From CAXSBR01 sp964252015 (GTDB lineage: Bacteria; Actinomycetota; Actinomycetes; Mycobacteriales; Jatrophihabitantaceae), in assembly GCA_964252015.1 (NCBI GenBank), contig CAXULW010000004.1:62001-126000 (forward strand): 64,000 bases of DNA. The letters run 5' to 3'. A program made the translations under genes and the position numbers. The notes under the pieces are model-generated. The model had not been told where the DNA came from and ran no database searches. It was given only the letters and a program-made list of their open reading frames with translations. This document shows, in pieces, positions 42,257-53,163 of this stretch (its first letter is position 1; every line of letters starts with the position of its first letter).

Positions 42257-43174
42257 TCAGCCGCGTCCGGTGAAGACGAGCACGGGCTGGGCCCGGCCGC
42301 CGGCCTCGTTCAGCAGGGCCACCGCGCGGCCGTTCGGGTCGAGGACGGCGTAGGTGCCGACCAGCCCGGCCGGCGCCAGCGCGCGGCCGTAGGTGAGCTC
42401 GTCGGCCTCCAGCGCGCTGATGGAGCGCACGGGCATGGTCAGCCCCAGCGCCATGGGCAGCGGCAGGGTGATGGGGTCGGCTCGATCGGCCAGCTGCTCC
42501 AACGTCAGGGCGCGGGACAGGTCGAACGGCCCGACCCGGGTCCGGCGCAGCACGGTCAGGTGGGCGCCGACGCCCAGCGCCGCGCCGGCGTCGCGGGCCA
42601 GTGCCCGGACGTAGGTGCCCGAGGTGCATTCGACGTCGACGTCCACATCGACCAGATCCGGGGTCGGTCGGCGCAGGTCCGTGATGTCGAGGCGGCCGAC
42701 CGTGACCGGGCGCGCGGCTAGCGACACCGTCTCCCCCGCGCGGGCCAGGTCGTAGGCCCGCTGACCGTCGACCTTGATCGCCGAAACCGACGACGGCACC
42801 TGCTCGATGTCGCCGGTGAACGCGGCCAACGCCCTGGTCACCGTGGCCTGGTCGAGGTGCCCGGCCGACAACTGCTCCACCGGATCCCCGTCGGCATCGT
42901 CGGTGGTGGTGCTCAGGCCGAACCGCATCGTCGCCGTGTAGGCCTTGTCGGTGAGCAGCAGGTGGTGCATCAGGCGGGTGGCCCGGTTAACGCCCACGAC
43001 CAGCACCCCGGTGGCCATCGGGTCGAGCGTGCCCGCGTGGCCCACCCGCCGGGTGTTGACGATCTTGCGCATCCGCGACACCACATCGTGGGAGGTCATC
43101 CCGGCCGCCTTGTCGACGATGACCAACCCGCCCGGCTGAGCCTCGATCACACGCCGTTCGGCCTTGGACACCAC
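42257..43174 (-). CDS. truB: tRNA pseudouridine(55) synthase
   Basis: A 305-residue synthase forming pseudouridine-55 in tRNA. The catalytic Asp51 lies in the exact motif GHAGTLDPMATGVL, with DKPAGMTSHDVV-like DKAAGMTSHDVVSRMRK near the start and GTYVRALARDAGAALG later. Start GTG 43174. In many actinobacteria it follows rbfA/nrnA; here about 5.4 kb separates it from rbfA. Confidence 0.95.
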   Translation of the reverse strand: MVSKAERRVIEAQPGGLVIVDKAAGMTSHDVVSRMRKIVNTRRVGHAGTLDPMATGVLVVGVNRATRLMHHLLLTDKAYTATMRFGLSTTTDDADGDPVEQLSAGHLDQATVTRALAAFTGDIEQVPSSVSAIKVDGQRAYDLARAGETVSLAARPVTVGRLDITDLRRPTPDLVDVDVDVECTSGTYVRALARDAGAALGVGAHLTVLRRTRVGPFDLSRALTLEQLADRADPITLPLPMALGLTMPVRSISALEADELTYGRALAPAGLVGTYAVLDPNGRAVALLNEAGGRAQPVLVFTGRG

Positions 43175-43205
43175 CCGGCCACCCTAAGCGGCGGCGCGGG
43201 CCGGC

Positions 43206-43248
43206 TTTTGGTCAGCTGACCCCGCTATCCGGGGTCAGCTGACCAAAA
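43206..43248. terminator. Perfect 18-bp-stem terminator
   Basis: Arms 43206-43223 (TTTTGGTCAGCTGACCCC) and 43231-43248 are perfectly complementary, loop 7 bases. The arms end in a T4/A4 run, so this is the closest in the window to a canonical intrinsic terminator. It serves the DUF998 gene transcript before truB. Confidence 0.85.
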
Positions 43249-43376
43249 CCGGCGTTCCGACCACCGTGTTGTCCTCGGTGCGCTGGTCAGGCTTGCCCGA
43301 CGCTGCGGCCGCGATCCAGGTCAACGTCCCGCGCCGCGCCGCGGGGACCGCGCAGCCAGGGTGGCCAGGACGCGTT

Positions 43377-43973
43377 TCATCGTCGACCACCTCGTCCCAG
43401 CACGGCCGCCGCGACCCAGACGATCTCCACCCCGGCCAGCAGGCGCTCGGACAACCCACCGGCGCCGGCCGATCCGAGCGGGCCGTTGAGCACGATGAGC
43501 AGAACACAGACCGCGGTCGCGGCAATAGCCGGCGGTGGCCGCAGCCGGACGGCGACGGATGTACGGCTCATGGCCAGCACGGGCCAGACGGCCAGAGCGG
43601 CGAACGCCAGCCACGCCAACAGGCTGTGCAGCCCGCTGTGCGCGGGCAACGGGACGACGCTGACGCCGAGCACACCTGCTCCGGCGATGACCAGTGCCAC
43701 CCGGCCGGCCGGTTTGGCGGCGCTGAACAGCAGACCGATGACCACCAGGCAGACGCCGGTGATCACGAAGCCGGCGGTCATGATCCAGCGGTCGTGGGCC
43801 GTCGTGGCCGCCAGTTCGCTGATGGTCGCGCTCATCGCGGAGTAGCCGCCCGGCTGCGCGGCCTCCGCGGCGAACCAACCGCCGATCAGCGCGATCGGGG
43901 CGGCCACCGCGGCCACGGTCAGCGCGGCGGAGTGGCGGTTCGGTGTGGCTGCCCGTTGTGGCGGTGCGGTCAT
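43377..43973 (-). CDS. DUF998-family membrane protein
   Basis: A 198-residue protein with five or six hydrophobic segments. N-terminal region AAPIALIGGWFAAEAAQPGGYS followed by TISELAATTAHDRWIMTAGFV is characteristic of DUF998. No enzymatic motif is visible and the function is unknown. The start is ATG 43973. Downstream, about 125 bp without a supported gene precede the terminator at 43206. Confidence 0.8.
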   Translation of the reverse strand: MTAPPQRAATPNRHSAALTVAAVAAPIALIGGWFAAEAAQPGGYSAMSATISELAATTAHDRWIMTAGFVITGVCLVVIGLLFSAAKPAGRVALVIAGAGVLGVSVVPLPAHSGLHSLLAWLAFAALAVWPVLAMSRTSVAVRLRPPPAIAATAVCVLLIVLNGPLGSAGAGGLSERLLAGVEIVWVAAAVLGRGGRR

Positions 43974-44006
43974 GGGGCGAAGGGGCGATCGTAGGGCTGC
44001 GTCATC

Positions 44007-44218
44007 TCATACCACTCCCGGCTCGGCCGCTGCGTCGTCGTCGTCGTCCAAGAAGGCGACGAAGGGGGTGGATGCGGCCGTCCTGGTGCATGTAGCGGTT
44101 GCCTTGGCGAAATCGGCGGCGGCGGGCAGTGCCGCGACGGGCAGGATTCGAGGTTCTTGGCTTCATCCCGCGCCGGTACCACAATCGAGACTTTGGGATC
44201 GGTCGAGCTCGAGCGAGC
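44007..44218 (-). pseudogene. Remnant of a family-2 glycosyltransferase
   Basis: One minus-strand frame reads STDPKVSIVVPARDEAKNLE at about 44150-44218, the typical nucleotide-sugar-binding start of a GT2 enzyme, with a stop codon directly upstream instead of a start. The continuation loses sense after about 60 bp, while another frame gives FLDDDDDAAAEPGVV before a stop at 44007. This fits an internally deleted, frameshifted gene. The GT2 identification rests on a short stretch. Confidence 0.5.
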
Positions 44219-44983
44219 TTATTTCGCATTTGGGGTGTCCTCTGGGGGAGAGTGGTGCCGGACAGAGCGTCTTATGGGCATGGCGGAGACGCCACGCGCA
44301 CGATTCGACCCTGGACTCAGGTACCGGAGACGGGATTACCCGGATGTCGAGACACGGTAGAACGTGCCCTCGTATCAGCGTCAGTGTCGTGCCGATATGC
44401 GAAGACCGTCCAGACCCTGTTGCGGGACTGAGGCGAACACAGCGGTCGTTTGCATCACTGTCGTCACGGCGCGTAAGCGTGGCGGGGCCGCAGTGCACGC
44501 GGAATGGGCTTTCCCGTTGCCTCAGCCAAGGGGAATGGACTGGCGCTCGCCCGGTGCTGCTGGGATCCACGGCTGGCTGCGATTCAACCCAGGTGTGCGC
44601 CACGCCATGGCGTCCCGGTGGGGCCAGCTGCCGATCACTGTGGACCGTTCGAAGCTAGCATGTGGGCAACCAGGCGTCCGACCGGTCCGCTTCGGTGTTC
44701 TGGGATACGCCACCCTCTCGTGCAGTTTGTCGAAACCTCCGGAAAGTTTCGGTCCGGGCCGACTTGTTCCACCTCGTCTTCACTGCGGCGTAACGGGCGG
44801 GCAACAAGAGTCCGCGAAGCTGGCCCAGACGAAGTCTCGCGCGGCACGACCTCGGGCGGGCCCGAGTGCGCGCCAGCCGGAGGACCGCGTGCCCGGCTGA
44901 CAACTGTGCCCGCTCGCCTACGGGCGCCGCGGGGCCAGCCGACCCTGTCTCACCCATCCCCCGCCCGTTCGTAGGAGCCAGTG
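44219..44983. other. Non-coding or decayed stretch before the guanylyltransferase remnant
   Basis: About 765 bp with no convincing protein on either strand; frames are short and unlike families I know. Flanked by two decayed sugar-metabolism genes, it is probably relic DNA from a larger glycosylation locus. An AGGAG site at its end serves the next reading frame. Confidence 0.55.
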
Positions 44984-45555
44984 ATGACCGAACACATCGA
45001 TGCAATCGTGTTGGTGGGGGGGCAGGGTATTCGCCGTGGTCCGCTCACCCTGTCCACGCCAAACCGATGCTTACGACGGCTAGGGTCCCGTACCTTTCGC
45101 ACCGGTTCTCCCGTATCCGCGCGGCCGGGACCACCCACATCGTGCTGGAGACGTCCTACCGCGCGGACGCGTTCCGAAACCACTTCGCTGATGGCCGGCG
45201 CCTTGGCCTGGACCTCGAGTACGTCGCCGAAGGCGTCCCGCTCGGCACCGGTGGCGCGATCGGTGACGTGTCCTACCGGCTGCGCAGGACTCCGGTGATC
45301 TTCAACGGTGACATCCTCTCCGGCGTCGAGATCGACAATTTGGTACCCACCCACTCCGCGGCCGGCGCGGACGCCACCCGGCACCGGACCCGGATGCCCG
45401 ACCCGCGCGCGCTCGGCTGCGCCGTCACCGACGGCGACAGCCGCGTCACCGCATTCGCGACCTACTGGCACGGGGGCGCGGGTCTGGCCGGCCGCTCTGG
45501 TGCGAGACAACAGCATCCGTTTCGGCAGCGCCTGAGGATCGGTAGCGATGCTTGA
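44984..45555 (+). pseudogene. Frameshifted, truncated mannose-1-phosphate guanylyltransferase
   Basis: The start (ATG 44984, AGGAG upstream) reads MTEHIDAIVLVGGQGIR, the nucleotidyltransferase glycine loop. At about 45062 one A appears lost: CCAAACCG should read CCA-AAA-CCG for the conserved TPKPML. The family sequence resumes in another frame (PMLTTARVPYLSHRF, GTGGAIGDV, VIFNGDILSG, DPRALGCAVTDG). After about 45450 similarity ends and roughly the last half of the enzyme is missing. It would have supplied GDP-mannose; manA follows intact. Confidence 0.75.
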
Positions 45556-46765
45556 TTCGACCCAGCGGCTGGGCATCATGCCCTTGATCCCGTCGTTGCG
45601 GTCCTACGATTGGGGATCCCGGCACGCCATCGCCGATCTGTTCGGGTGGGTGAGCACCGATGAGCCCATGGCCGAGCTGTGGTTCGGGGCCCATCCTGAG
45701 GGGTCGTCCCGGGTCACCGGTGATCGGCACCGGTCCACGTTGGCCGAGCTGATCGAGGCCGACCCGAGCGCCATGCTGGCCCCGTCGGAGGTCGAGGAAT
45801 TCGGCCCGCGGCTGCCGTTCCTGCTCAAGGTGCTCGCGGCGGAGAAACCGCTGTCGTTACAGGTGCATCCGTCCGCGGCGCAGGCTCGTGCCGGGTTTGC
45901 CGACGAGACCGCGCGCGGGGTATCCCCGTCAGCACCGGACCGAAACTACCGCGACGAAAACCACAAACCCGAGCTGTTGTGCGCGTTGACCGAGTTCTGG
46001 GCGCTGAGCGGATTTCGTCGCGTGGACGACACGGTGCGGCTGCTCCGCGAACTGGGCGTCGTCGAACTCGCCCCGTTGCGACTGTTGCTTGACCCAACCG
46101 GGGGTGTGCGAGCCACGGTCGAGGCCCTGCTGACGGCATCGACGTCCGACGCTGACGCGCTGGTCGACGCCGTGGTGCGCGGTGCCCATGAGCTGCTCGC
46201 CCGGGACAGCGAGTGGGTCGACGAGGCGGCCTGGGCCCTGCGCATCTCCACCGCGTTCCCCGGTGACATCGGAATCGTGCTGGCGTTGCTGCTGAACCTG
46301 GTGCAGTTGCAGCCGGGCCAGTTCATCTTCGTGCCCGCCGGGCAGATCCACGCCTACCTCAGCGGTACCGGCATCGAGATCATGGCCAGTAGTGACAACG
46401 TGCTGCGCTGCGGGTTGACCGGCAAACACGTCGACCGAGCTGAGGTGATGCGCATCGCGGACTTCTCCGACGGACCGAGCCTGGCCCGGGAGCCGGTGCG
46501 GCGCCCTACGGGTGAGCTCGGGTTCAGCGCACCCGTTCGGGACTTCGCCCTGTCGCGGGTGACGATGGAGCCCGGCCAGGAGTTGAACGTGGCCACCGTG
46601 GGCGCGCAGATCGTGCTGTGCGTTGCCGGCCAGCTGAGCGTGCGGGCCGCGCAGCACGAGACGCGGTTGTACCCCGGCACCGCGGTCTTCGTCCCGGCCG
46701 GTGTCGACGTGTGGCTGCGTGGCACGGGCGACGCCTTCCGGGCCACGAGCAACTCGGTGTCCTAG
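45548..46765 (+). CDS. manA: Mannose-6-phosphate isomerase, class I
   Basis: Zinc-dependent isomerase of fructose-6-phosphate and mannose-6-phosphate, 405 residues. Metal ligands are visible: Q105 and H107 (SLQVHPS), E142 (ENHKPEL), and a later histidine in AGQIHAYLSGTG. The cupin C-terminal domain is complete. Start ATG 45548 overlaps the end of the guanylyltransferase remnant; ATG 45578 (MPLIPSLRSYDWG) is an alternative closer to the family consensus. Confidence 0.93.
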   Translation: MLDSTQRLGIMPLIPSLRSYDWGSRHAIADLFGWVSTDEPMAELWFGAHPEGSSRVTGDRHRSTLAELIEADPSAMLAPSEVEEFGPRLPFLLKVLAAEKPLSLQVHPSAAQARAGFADETARGVSPSAPDRNYRDENHKPELLCALTEFWALSGFRRVDDTVRLLRELGVVELAPLRLLLDPTGGVRATVEALLTASTSDADALVDAVVRGAHELLARDSEWVDEAAWALRISTAFPGDIGIVLALLLNLVQLQPGQFIFVPAGQIHAYLSGTGIEIMASSDNVLRCGLTGKHVDRAEVMRIADFSDGPSLAREPVRRPTGELGFSAPVRDFALSRVTMEPGQELNVATVGAQIVLCVAGQLSVRAAQHETRLYPGTAVFVPAGVDVWLRGTGDAFRATSNSVS

Positions 46766-46768
46766 GGC

Positions 46769-48088
46769 TTAACGCTGCGCGCCGGCGACGGCCCAGCGTC
46801 CGCCTGCCGTCCGGATGAGCATGCCGATCAGGCGAACGACCACGAACGCCGTCAGCCCGGCCCACACGCCACCGATCCCCCAGTGCCAATGCAGCGCGGC
46901 CAGGTCGATCGGAACGAACGCGCCGAGAGCCGCGCCGATGGTGAGCGTGCGCATGAACGCGGCGTCACCGGCGCCGATGAGGACACCGTCGAGAGCAAAG
47001 ACGACGCCGGCCGCGGGCTGCATGCCGGCAAACCACGGCCACAGCAGGTGCGCCTGGTGGATCACGTCTGCTGAGTCGGTGAACAACGGCGGGAGCACGA
47101 GCGCACCCGCGCCGATGATGACCCCGAATGCGATCCCGGCCGACAACCCGTATCCGGCCACCCGCCACGCAGTGTGCCGGGCGGTGACGATGTCGCCGGC
47201 GCCGAGCGCGGCCCCGACGAGGGCCTGCGCGGCGATGGCGAACGAGTCCAGCAGCAGGGCGGTGAATTCCCACAGTTGCAGGGCAATCTGGTGCGCGCCG
47301 AGCTGAGCCGTGCCCATCCGGGCGGCCACGGCGGCCGCGGTGAGGAACGCCGCCTGGAACGCGGCCGCCCGCACGAAGAGGTCGCGGCCCATCGTCAGCT
47401 GGGCGCGCATCACCGTCCGATCGGGTCTCCGGTCCACCCCAGTCCGGGCCAGGGCCCGTACAAACAGGACCGTGGCCACGGCTTGGGCGGCCACGTTGGC
47501 CACGGCCGAACCGGCCAGGCCGAAGCCGAGGGGATAGACCAGGATCGGCGAGGCCGCGGCCGAGATCCCGTTGGCGGCCACGACGATCAGCACGGGAACC
47601 CGGGTCTCCTGCACGCCCCGCAGCCACCCGTTGCCGGCCAGTGTGATGAGCACGCCGGGCACACCGCACACCGCGATGCGCAACCAGGACTCGGCGCCGT
47701 GCGCCACCGGCCCGTCGCCGCCGGACAGCGCTCGGGTCAACGGTGTGGCCACGATCTGCGTCACGACCACGACGCCGACACCGATCACCAGGGCCAGCCA
47801 GGTGGCCTGCACGCCTTCGCGCACGGCATCGTCGCGGCGACCCGCGCCGTACCACCGTGCCGCCCGGGACGTGGTCCCGTACTCGAGGAACGTGCCGACC
47901 AGGGTGACCAGACCGAGCAGGGCGGCCCCGATGCCCAGCGACGCCAGCACGGTGGAACCCAAGTGGCCGACCACAGCGGTGTCGACCAGCAGGTAGAGCG
48001 GCTCGGCCGCGAGCACGGCAAAGGCTGAGGCGGCCAGGGTCAACAGCCGGCGCGTCGAGACCGGGGCGGAGTCGGCGGACGCGTTCAC
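46769..48088 (-). CDS. MATE-family efflux transporter
   Basis: A 439-residue transporter with twelve predicted membrane helices, of the DinF-like MATE branch (AAEPLYLLVDTAVVGHLG, EYGTTSRAARWYGAGRR, AHQIALQLWEFTALLLDSFA). It exports cationic drugs or metabolites in exchange for H+ or Na+; the substrate is unknown. MATE genes commonly lie between rbfA and truB in actinobacteria. GTG start at 48088 overlaps the upstream GNAT stop by four bases. Its end is convergent with manA, 3 bp apart. Confidence 0.92.
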   Translation of the reverse strand: MNASADSAPVSTRRLLTLAASAFAVLAAEPLYLLVDTAVVGHLGSTVLASLGIGAALLGLVTLVGTFLEYGTTSRAARWYGAGRRDDAVREGVQATWLALVIGVGVVVVTQIVATPLTRALSGGDGPVAHGAESWLRIAVCGVPGVLITLAGNGWLRGVQETRVPVLIVVAANGISAAASPILVYPLGFGLAGSAVANVAAQAVATVLFVRALARTGVDRRPDRTVMRAQLTMGRDLFVRAAAFQAAFLTAAAVAARMGTAQLGAHQIALQLWEFTALLLDSFAIAAQALVGAALGAGDIVTARHTAWRVAGYGLSAGIAFGVIIGAGALVLPPLFTDSADVIHQAHLLWPWFAGMQPAAGVVFALDGVLIGAGDAAFMRTLTIGAALGAFVPIDLAALHWHWGIGGVWAGLTAFVVVRLIGMLIRTAGGRWAVAGAQR

Positions 48089-48615
48089 GCGATGAAGCGG
48101 TGCATCACCCGGAGGCCGACAAATCCCAGCTGGGGATGGGCAAACGCCTCCGGAACGATGCCGATGGTCGAGAAGCCCAGCCGCTGGTACAGCGCGATCG
48201 CGCCGGCGTTGCTCTCGGCCACCGCGTTGAACTGGATGGCTCGGAACCCGATCTCAGCGCAGCGGCGAAGACTGTGCTCCACCAGCGCCCGACCCACGCC
48301 CGTACCCCGCGCGGACGCGGTGACCATGTACGACCCGTTGGCGACGTGTGCGCCCGGACCCCCATGGTTCGGGGAGACGTGGTACATGCCCAGGGCGCGA
48401 CCGCCTGGTGTCTCGGCCAACCAGGTCTCGTGCGCCGCGCTCCCGCCGGACCAGGCTGCGCGAGCGTCGACGAACGAGGTGTTCGGGTCGTAGGTGTAGG
48501 TGTCGCCGGCAGCGACCACCTCGTGCCAGATCGGCCAGAGCCGTGGCCAGTCGTCGTCCGTGGCCGCCCGGATGTGCAGGTGCGGACGCGGCGCCGGTTC
48601 AGACGAGGTGGCCAC
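48085..48615 (-). CDS. GNAT-family acetyltransferase
   Basis: A 176-residue GNAT enzyme resembling phosphinothricin-type acetyltransferases: DDDWPRLWPIWHEVVAAGDTYTYDP near the N-terminus, the loop SARGTGVGRALVEHS, and NAVAESNAGAIALYQRLGFS. The GTG start at 48615 overlaps rbfA by 17 bp. A much longer upstream frame exists but reads Thr-Ala repeats, the shifted image of the rbfA acidic tail. Its stop overlaps the MATE start. Confidence 0.85.
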   Translation of the reverse strand: MATSSEPAPRPHLHIRAATDDDWPRLWPIWHEVVAAGDTYTYDPNTSFVDARAAWSGGSAAHETWLAETPGGRALGMYHVSPNHGGPGAHVANGSYMVTASARGTGVGRALVEHSLRRCAEIGFRAIQFNAVAESNAGAIALYQRLGFSTIGIVPEAFAHPQLGFVGLRVMHRFIA

Positions 48616-49147
48616 TGTCGTCGCCGTCGCGGTCGACCTCAACGGCGGCGTCGCCGTCGACGTCCCCGTCGCCGTCATCGGAGTCGTCGCTGTCGCCGTC
48701 GCTGTCGCCGTCGCCGTCATCGGAGTCAGCGCGCGGGACCCGGTACGGGTCGGGTTCGCCGGCGAACCGTGCGTGAGCGCGCACCCGTTCGACCTCGGCG
48801 TCGGCGGCGGCCGCGGCGGCGAGCAGGTCTTCGATCTCCTTGGCCGTGTCGGGCACCGAGTCGAGCGCGAACGCCAGCGTCGGGGTGAACCGCACGCCGG
48901 TCTGCCGCCCGATCTCGGAACGCAGGATCCCGGTGGCCGACGTCAGCGCGGCCGCGGTCTCGGCGCGCGCGGTCTCGTCGCCGTAGACCGTGTAGAACAC
49001 GGTGGCGTCGTGCAGGTCGCCGGTGACCTTCACATCGGTGACCGTGACCATGCCCAGCCGGGGATCCTTGACCTGAGTCTCCAGCCCGATGGCCACGATC
49101 TGCTTGATCCGCCCGGCCATCCGTCGCGCCCGGCCCACGTCCGCCAT
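48599..49147 (-). CDS. rbfA: Ribosome-binding factor A with acidic repeat tail
   Basis: 30S maturation factor of 182 residues. The KH-like core (about 1-115) has RMAGRIKQIVAIGLETQVKDPRLG and VTVTDVKVTGDLHDATVFYTV. The C-terminus is an extra tail made almost only of Asp, Ser and Gly (DSDDGDGDSDGDSDDSDDGD), encoded by short GAC/TCC-type repeats. Start ATG 49147 is chosen for a GAGGGG site 9 nt upstream; in-frame ATGs at 49153 and 49168 are less well spaced. Confidence 0.93.
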   Translation of the reverse strand: MADVGRARRMAGRIKQIVAIGLETQVKDPRLGMVTVTDVKVTGDLHDATVFYTVYGDETARAETAAALTSATGILRSEIGRQTGVRFTPTLAFALDSVPDTAKEIEDLLAAAAAADAEVERVRAHARFAGEPDPYRVPRADSDDGDGDSDGDSDDSDDGDGDVDGDAAVEVDRDGDDSGHLV

Positions 49148-49225
49148 CGTCATCAACCCCTCTGTCATCGATCAGTCATGCATTTGGTCAGTTCCGTAGA
49201 CCAGTCGTGTCGATCAGTCGGTCGG

Positions 49226-49525
49226 TCAGTCCAGATCGTCGTCGTCGAACACGCGGTGCCGCGCACTCAACACCTCGACCTCGGGACGCCCGGCCACCAG
49301 CCGTTCACACTGCTCCAGCACCTCGGTCACGTGACGGTGCGTGGACGCAACCACGGCCACGGAGATCTCGACCCGGCGGTGCACGTCGAGGTCAGCCGTC
49401 TCGGCCGCCGACACCTCGAACCGGCGCCGCAACTCGGCCACGATCGGGCGCACCACCGAACGCTTGTCCTTCAGCGAATGCACATCCCCCAACAACACGT
49501 CCACGGTGAGTACCCCGACCACCAC
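49226..49525 (-). CDS. DUF503-family protein
   Basis: A 99-residue protein that is commonly encoded between infB and rbfA. The family start VGVLTVDVLLGDVHSLKDKR and the following SVVRPIVAELRRRFEVSAAE are clear. It carries no catalytic motif; function unknown, presumably linked to translation by location. GTG 49525 is chosen because a GGAGG site lies 10 nt upstream. Confidence 0.87.
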   Translation of the reverse strand: MVVGVLTVDVLLGDVHSLKDKRSVVRPIVAELRRRFEVSAAETADLDVHRRVEISVAVVASTHRHVTEVLEQCERLVAGRPEVEVLSARHRVFDDDDLD

Positions 49526-49617
49526 AACGATTCGACCTCCGCGAGACCCCAACAATCAAAGGCAAGTGCGCACCAACAACGCCGCGACGAGAGGAAAAGA
49601 CGAAACCGGGGCCGGCG

Positions 49618-49679
49618 CGAACAACGCCGATCTGGCTGCGTAAAAAACGCTCTACCAGCAGACAGATCGGCGTTGTTCG
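49618..49679. terminator. 17-bp-stem hairpin downstream of infB
   Basis: Perfect arms 49618-49634 (CGAACAACGCCGATCTG) and 49663-49679 enclose a smaller GCGT-aaaaa-ACGC stem. It lies 55 bp beyond the infB stop codon and upstream of DUF503, so it probably ends or attenuates the infB message. Confidence 0.75.
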
Positions 49680-49734
49680 TGACGGACTCGCACCCCGTCA
49701 TCCGCAGGCGAACGACGGGGCGCGACGGTCAGCC

Positions 49735-52584
<2,850 letters not shown>

Positions 52585-52722
52585 GACACTCCTTATGGGG
52601 TGGGCCAGGCACGCAGCGCCTAGCCCCTAGTTGGGCGACCCATCATTTCTGGGCACTCATCGGTGGCACTTCATCGCGGGTTCATCGCGTTCTTCTCACC
52701 TTCGGTCGGCGATTGTGCGGTG

Positions 52723-53076
52723 CTACACCGTCGGGCGACGCGGACCGTCAACCCGATCGGTTTCGATCAGGCCGGCGACGGCCGCGACGACCGCCGAGAC
52801 GTCGGACTCGACCGGGACCCGAAGGGCCCGAGCGAAGGCCCGGCGGCGCTCGGCCAGCTCGGCGCATCTGGGGTTGGGGTGCAACCATGCGCCCCGCCCA
52901 GGTGCATTGCGTCCGGGATCGAGGCGCAAACGCCCCGGTTGGTCCGGTGCGTCGGCCGCCCCCACCACGATGCGGAGCAGATCGGCGACTGCGGCCCGCT
53001 TCCGACATCCGACACACGTCCGGACCGGGCCAGGAGGCACCGGCAAAACGGGTGGGGATGCCGTGGACGACTCCAC
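52723..53076 (-). CDS. ylxR: YlxR-family RNA-binding protein (DUF448)
   Basis: A 117-residue protein with the YlxR core: RTCVGCRKRAAVADLLRIV (C21, C24) and GRGAWLHPNPRC (C71). YlxR proteins bind RNA and in some bacteria modulate RNase P or transcription. The GTG 53076 start is the last before the core. A row of five 15-bp units with GGGAG Shine-Dalgarno-like sequence lies just upstream (53089-53163), which makes the true initiation site worth testing. Confidence 0.87.
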   Translation of the reverse strand: MESSTASPPVLPVPPGPVRTCVGCRKRAAVADLLRIVVGAADAPDQPGRLRLDPGRNAPGRGAWLHPNPRCAELAERRRAFARALRVPVESDVSAVVAAVAGLIETDRVDGPRRPTV

Positions 53077-53088
53077 AGCGTTGCCTAC

Positions 53089-53163
53089 CTTACTCCCTTG
53101 CGCCTTACTCCCTTGCGCCTTACTCCCTCGCGCCAAATGCTCTAGCGCCTTACTCCCTCGCGT
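53089..53163 (-). repeat. 15-bp tandem repeat with SD-like cores between nusA and ylxR
   Basis: Five consecutive 15-bp units (the fourth, 53134-53148, is degenerate). On the coding strand each unit reads close to GCGCAAGGGAGTAAG. The last plus-strand unit holds the nusA stop codon (GAG-TAA), so the others look like amplified copies of the nusA 3' end. Each copy supplies a GGGAG sequence and an in-frame TAA in one register. Confidence 0.85.

Noticed and set aside
43235..43376. Small minus-strand frame ending TEDNTVVGTPVLVS after DUF998
   Set aside because: The stop lies inside the 43206-43248 terminator and no convincing start or ribosome site was found; it may be read-through sequence.
53089..53163. 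Considered as extra N-terminal coding repeats of YlxR (RGSKAQGSK)
   Set aside because: The YlxR core needs none of it and the frame overlaps the end of nusA; the last GTG before the core was preferred.
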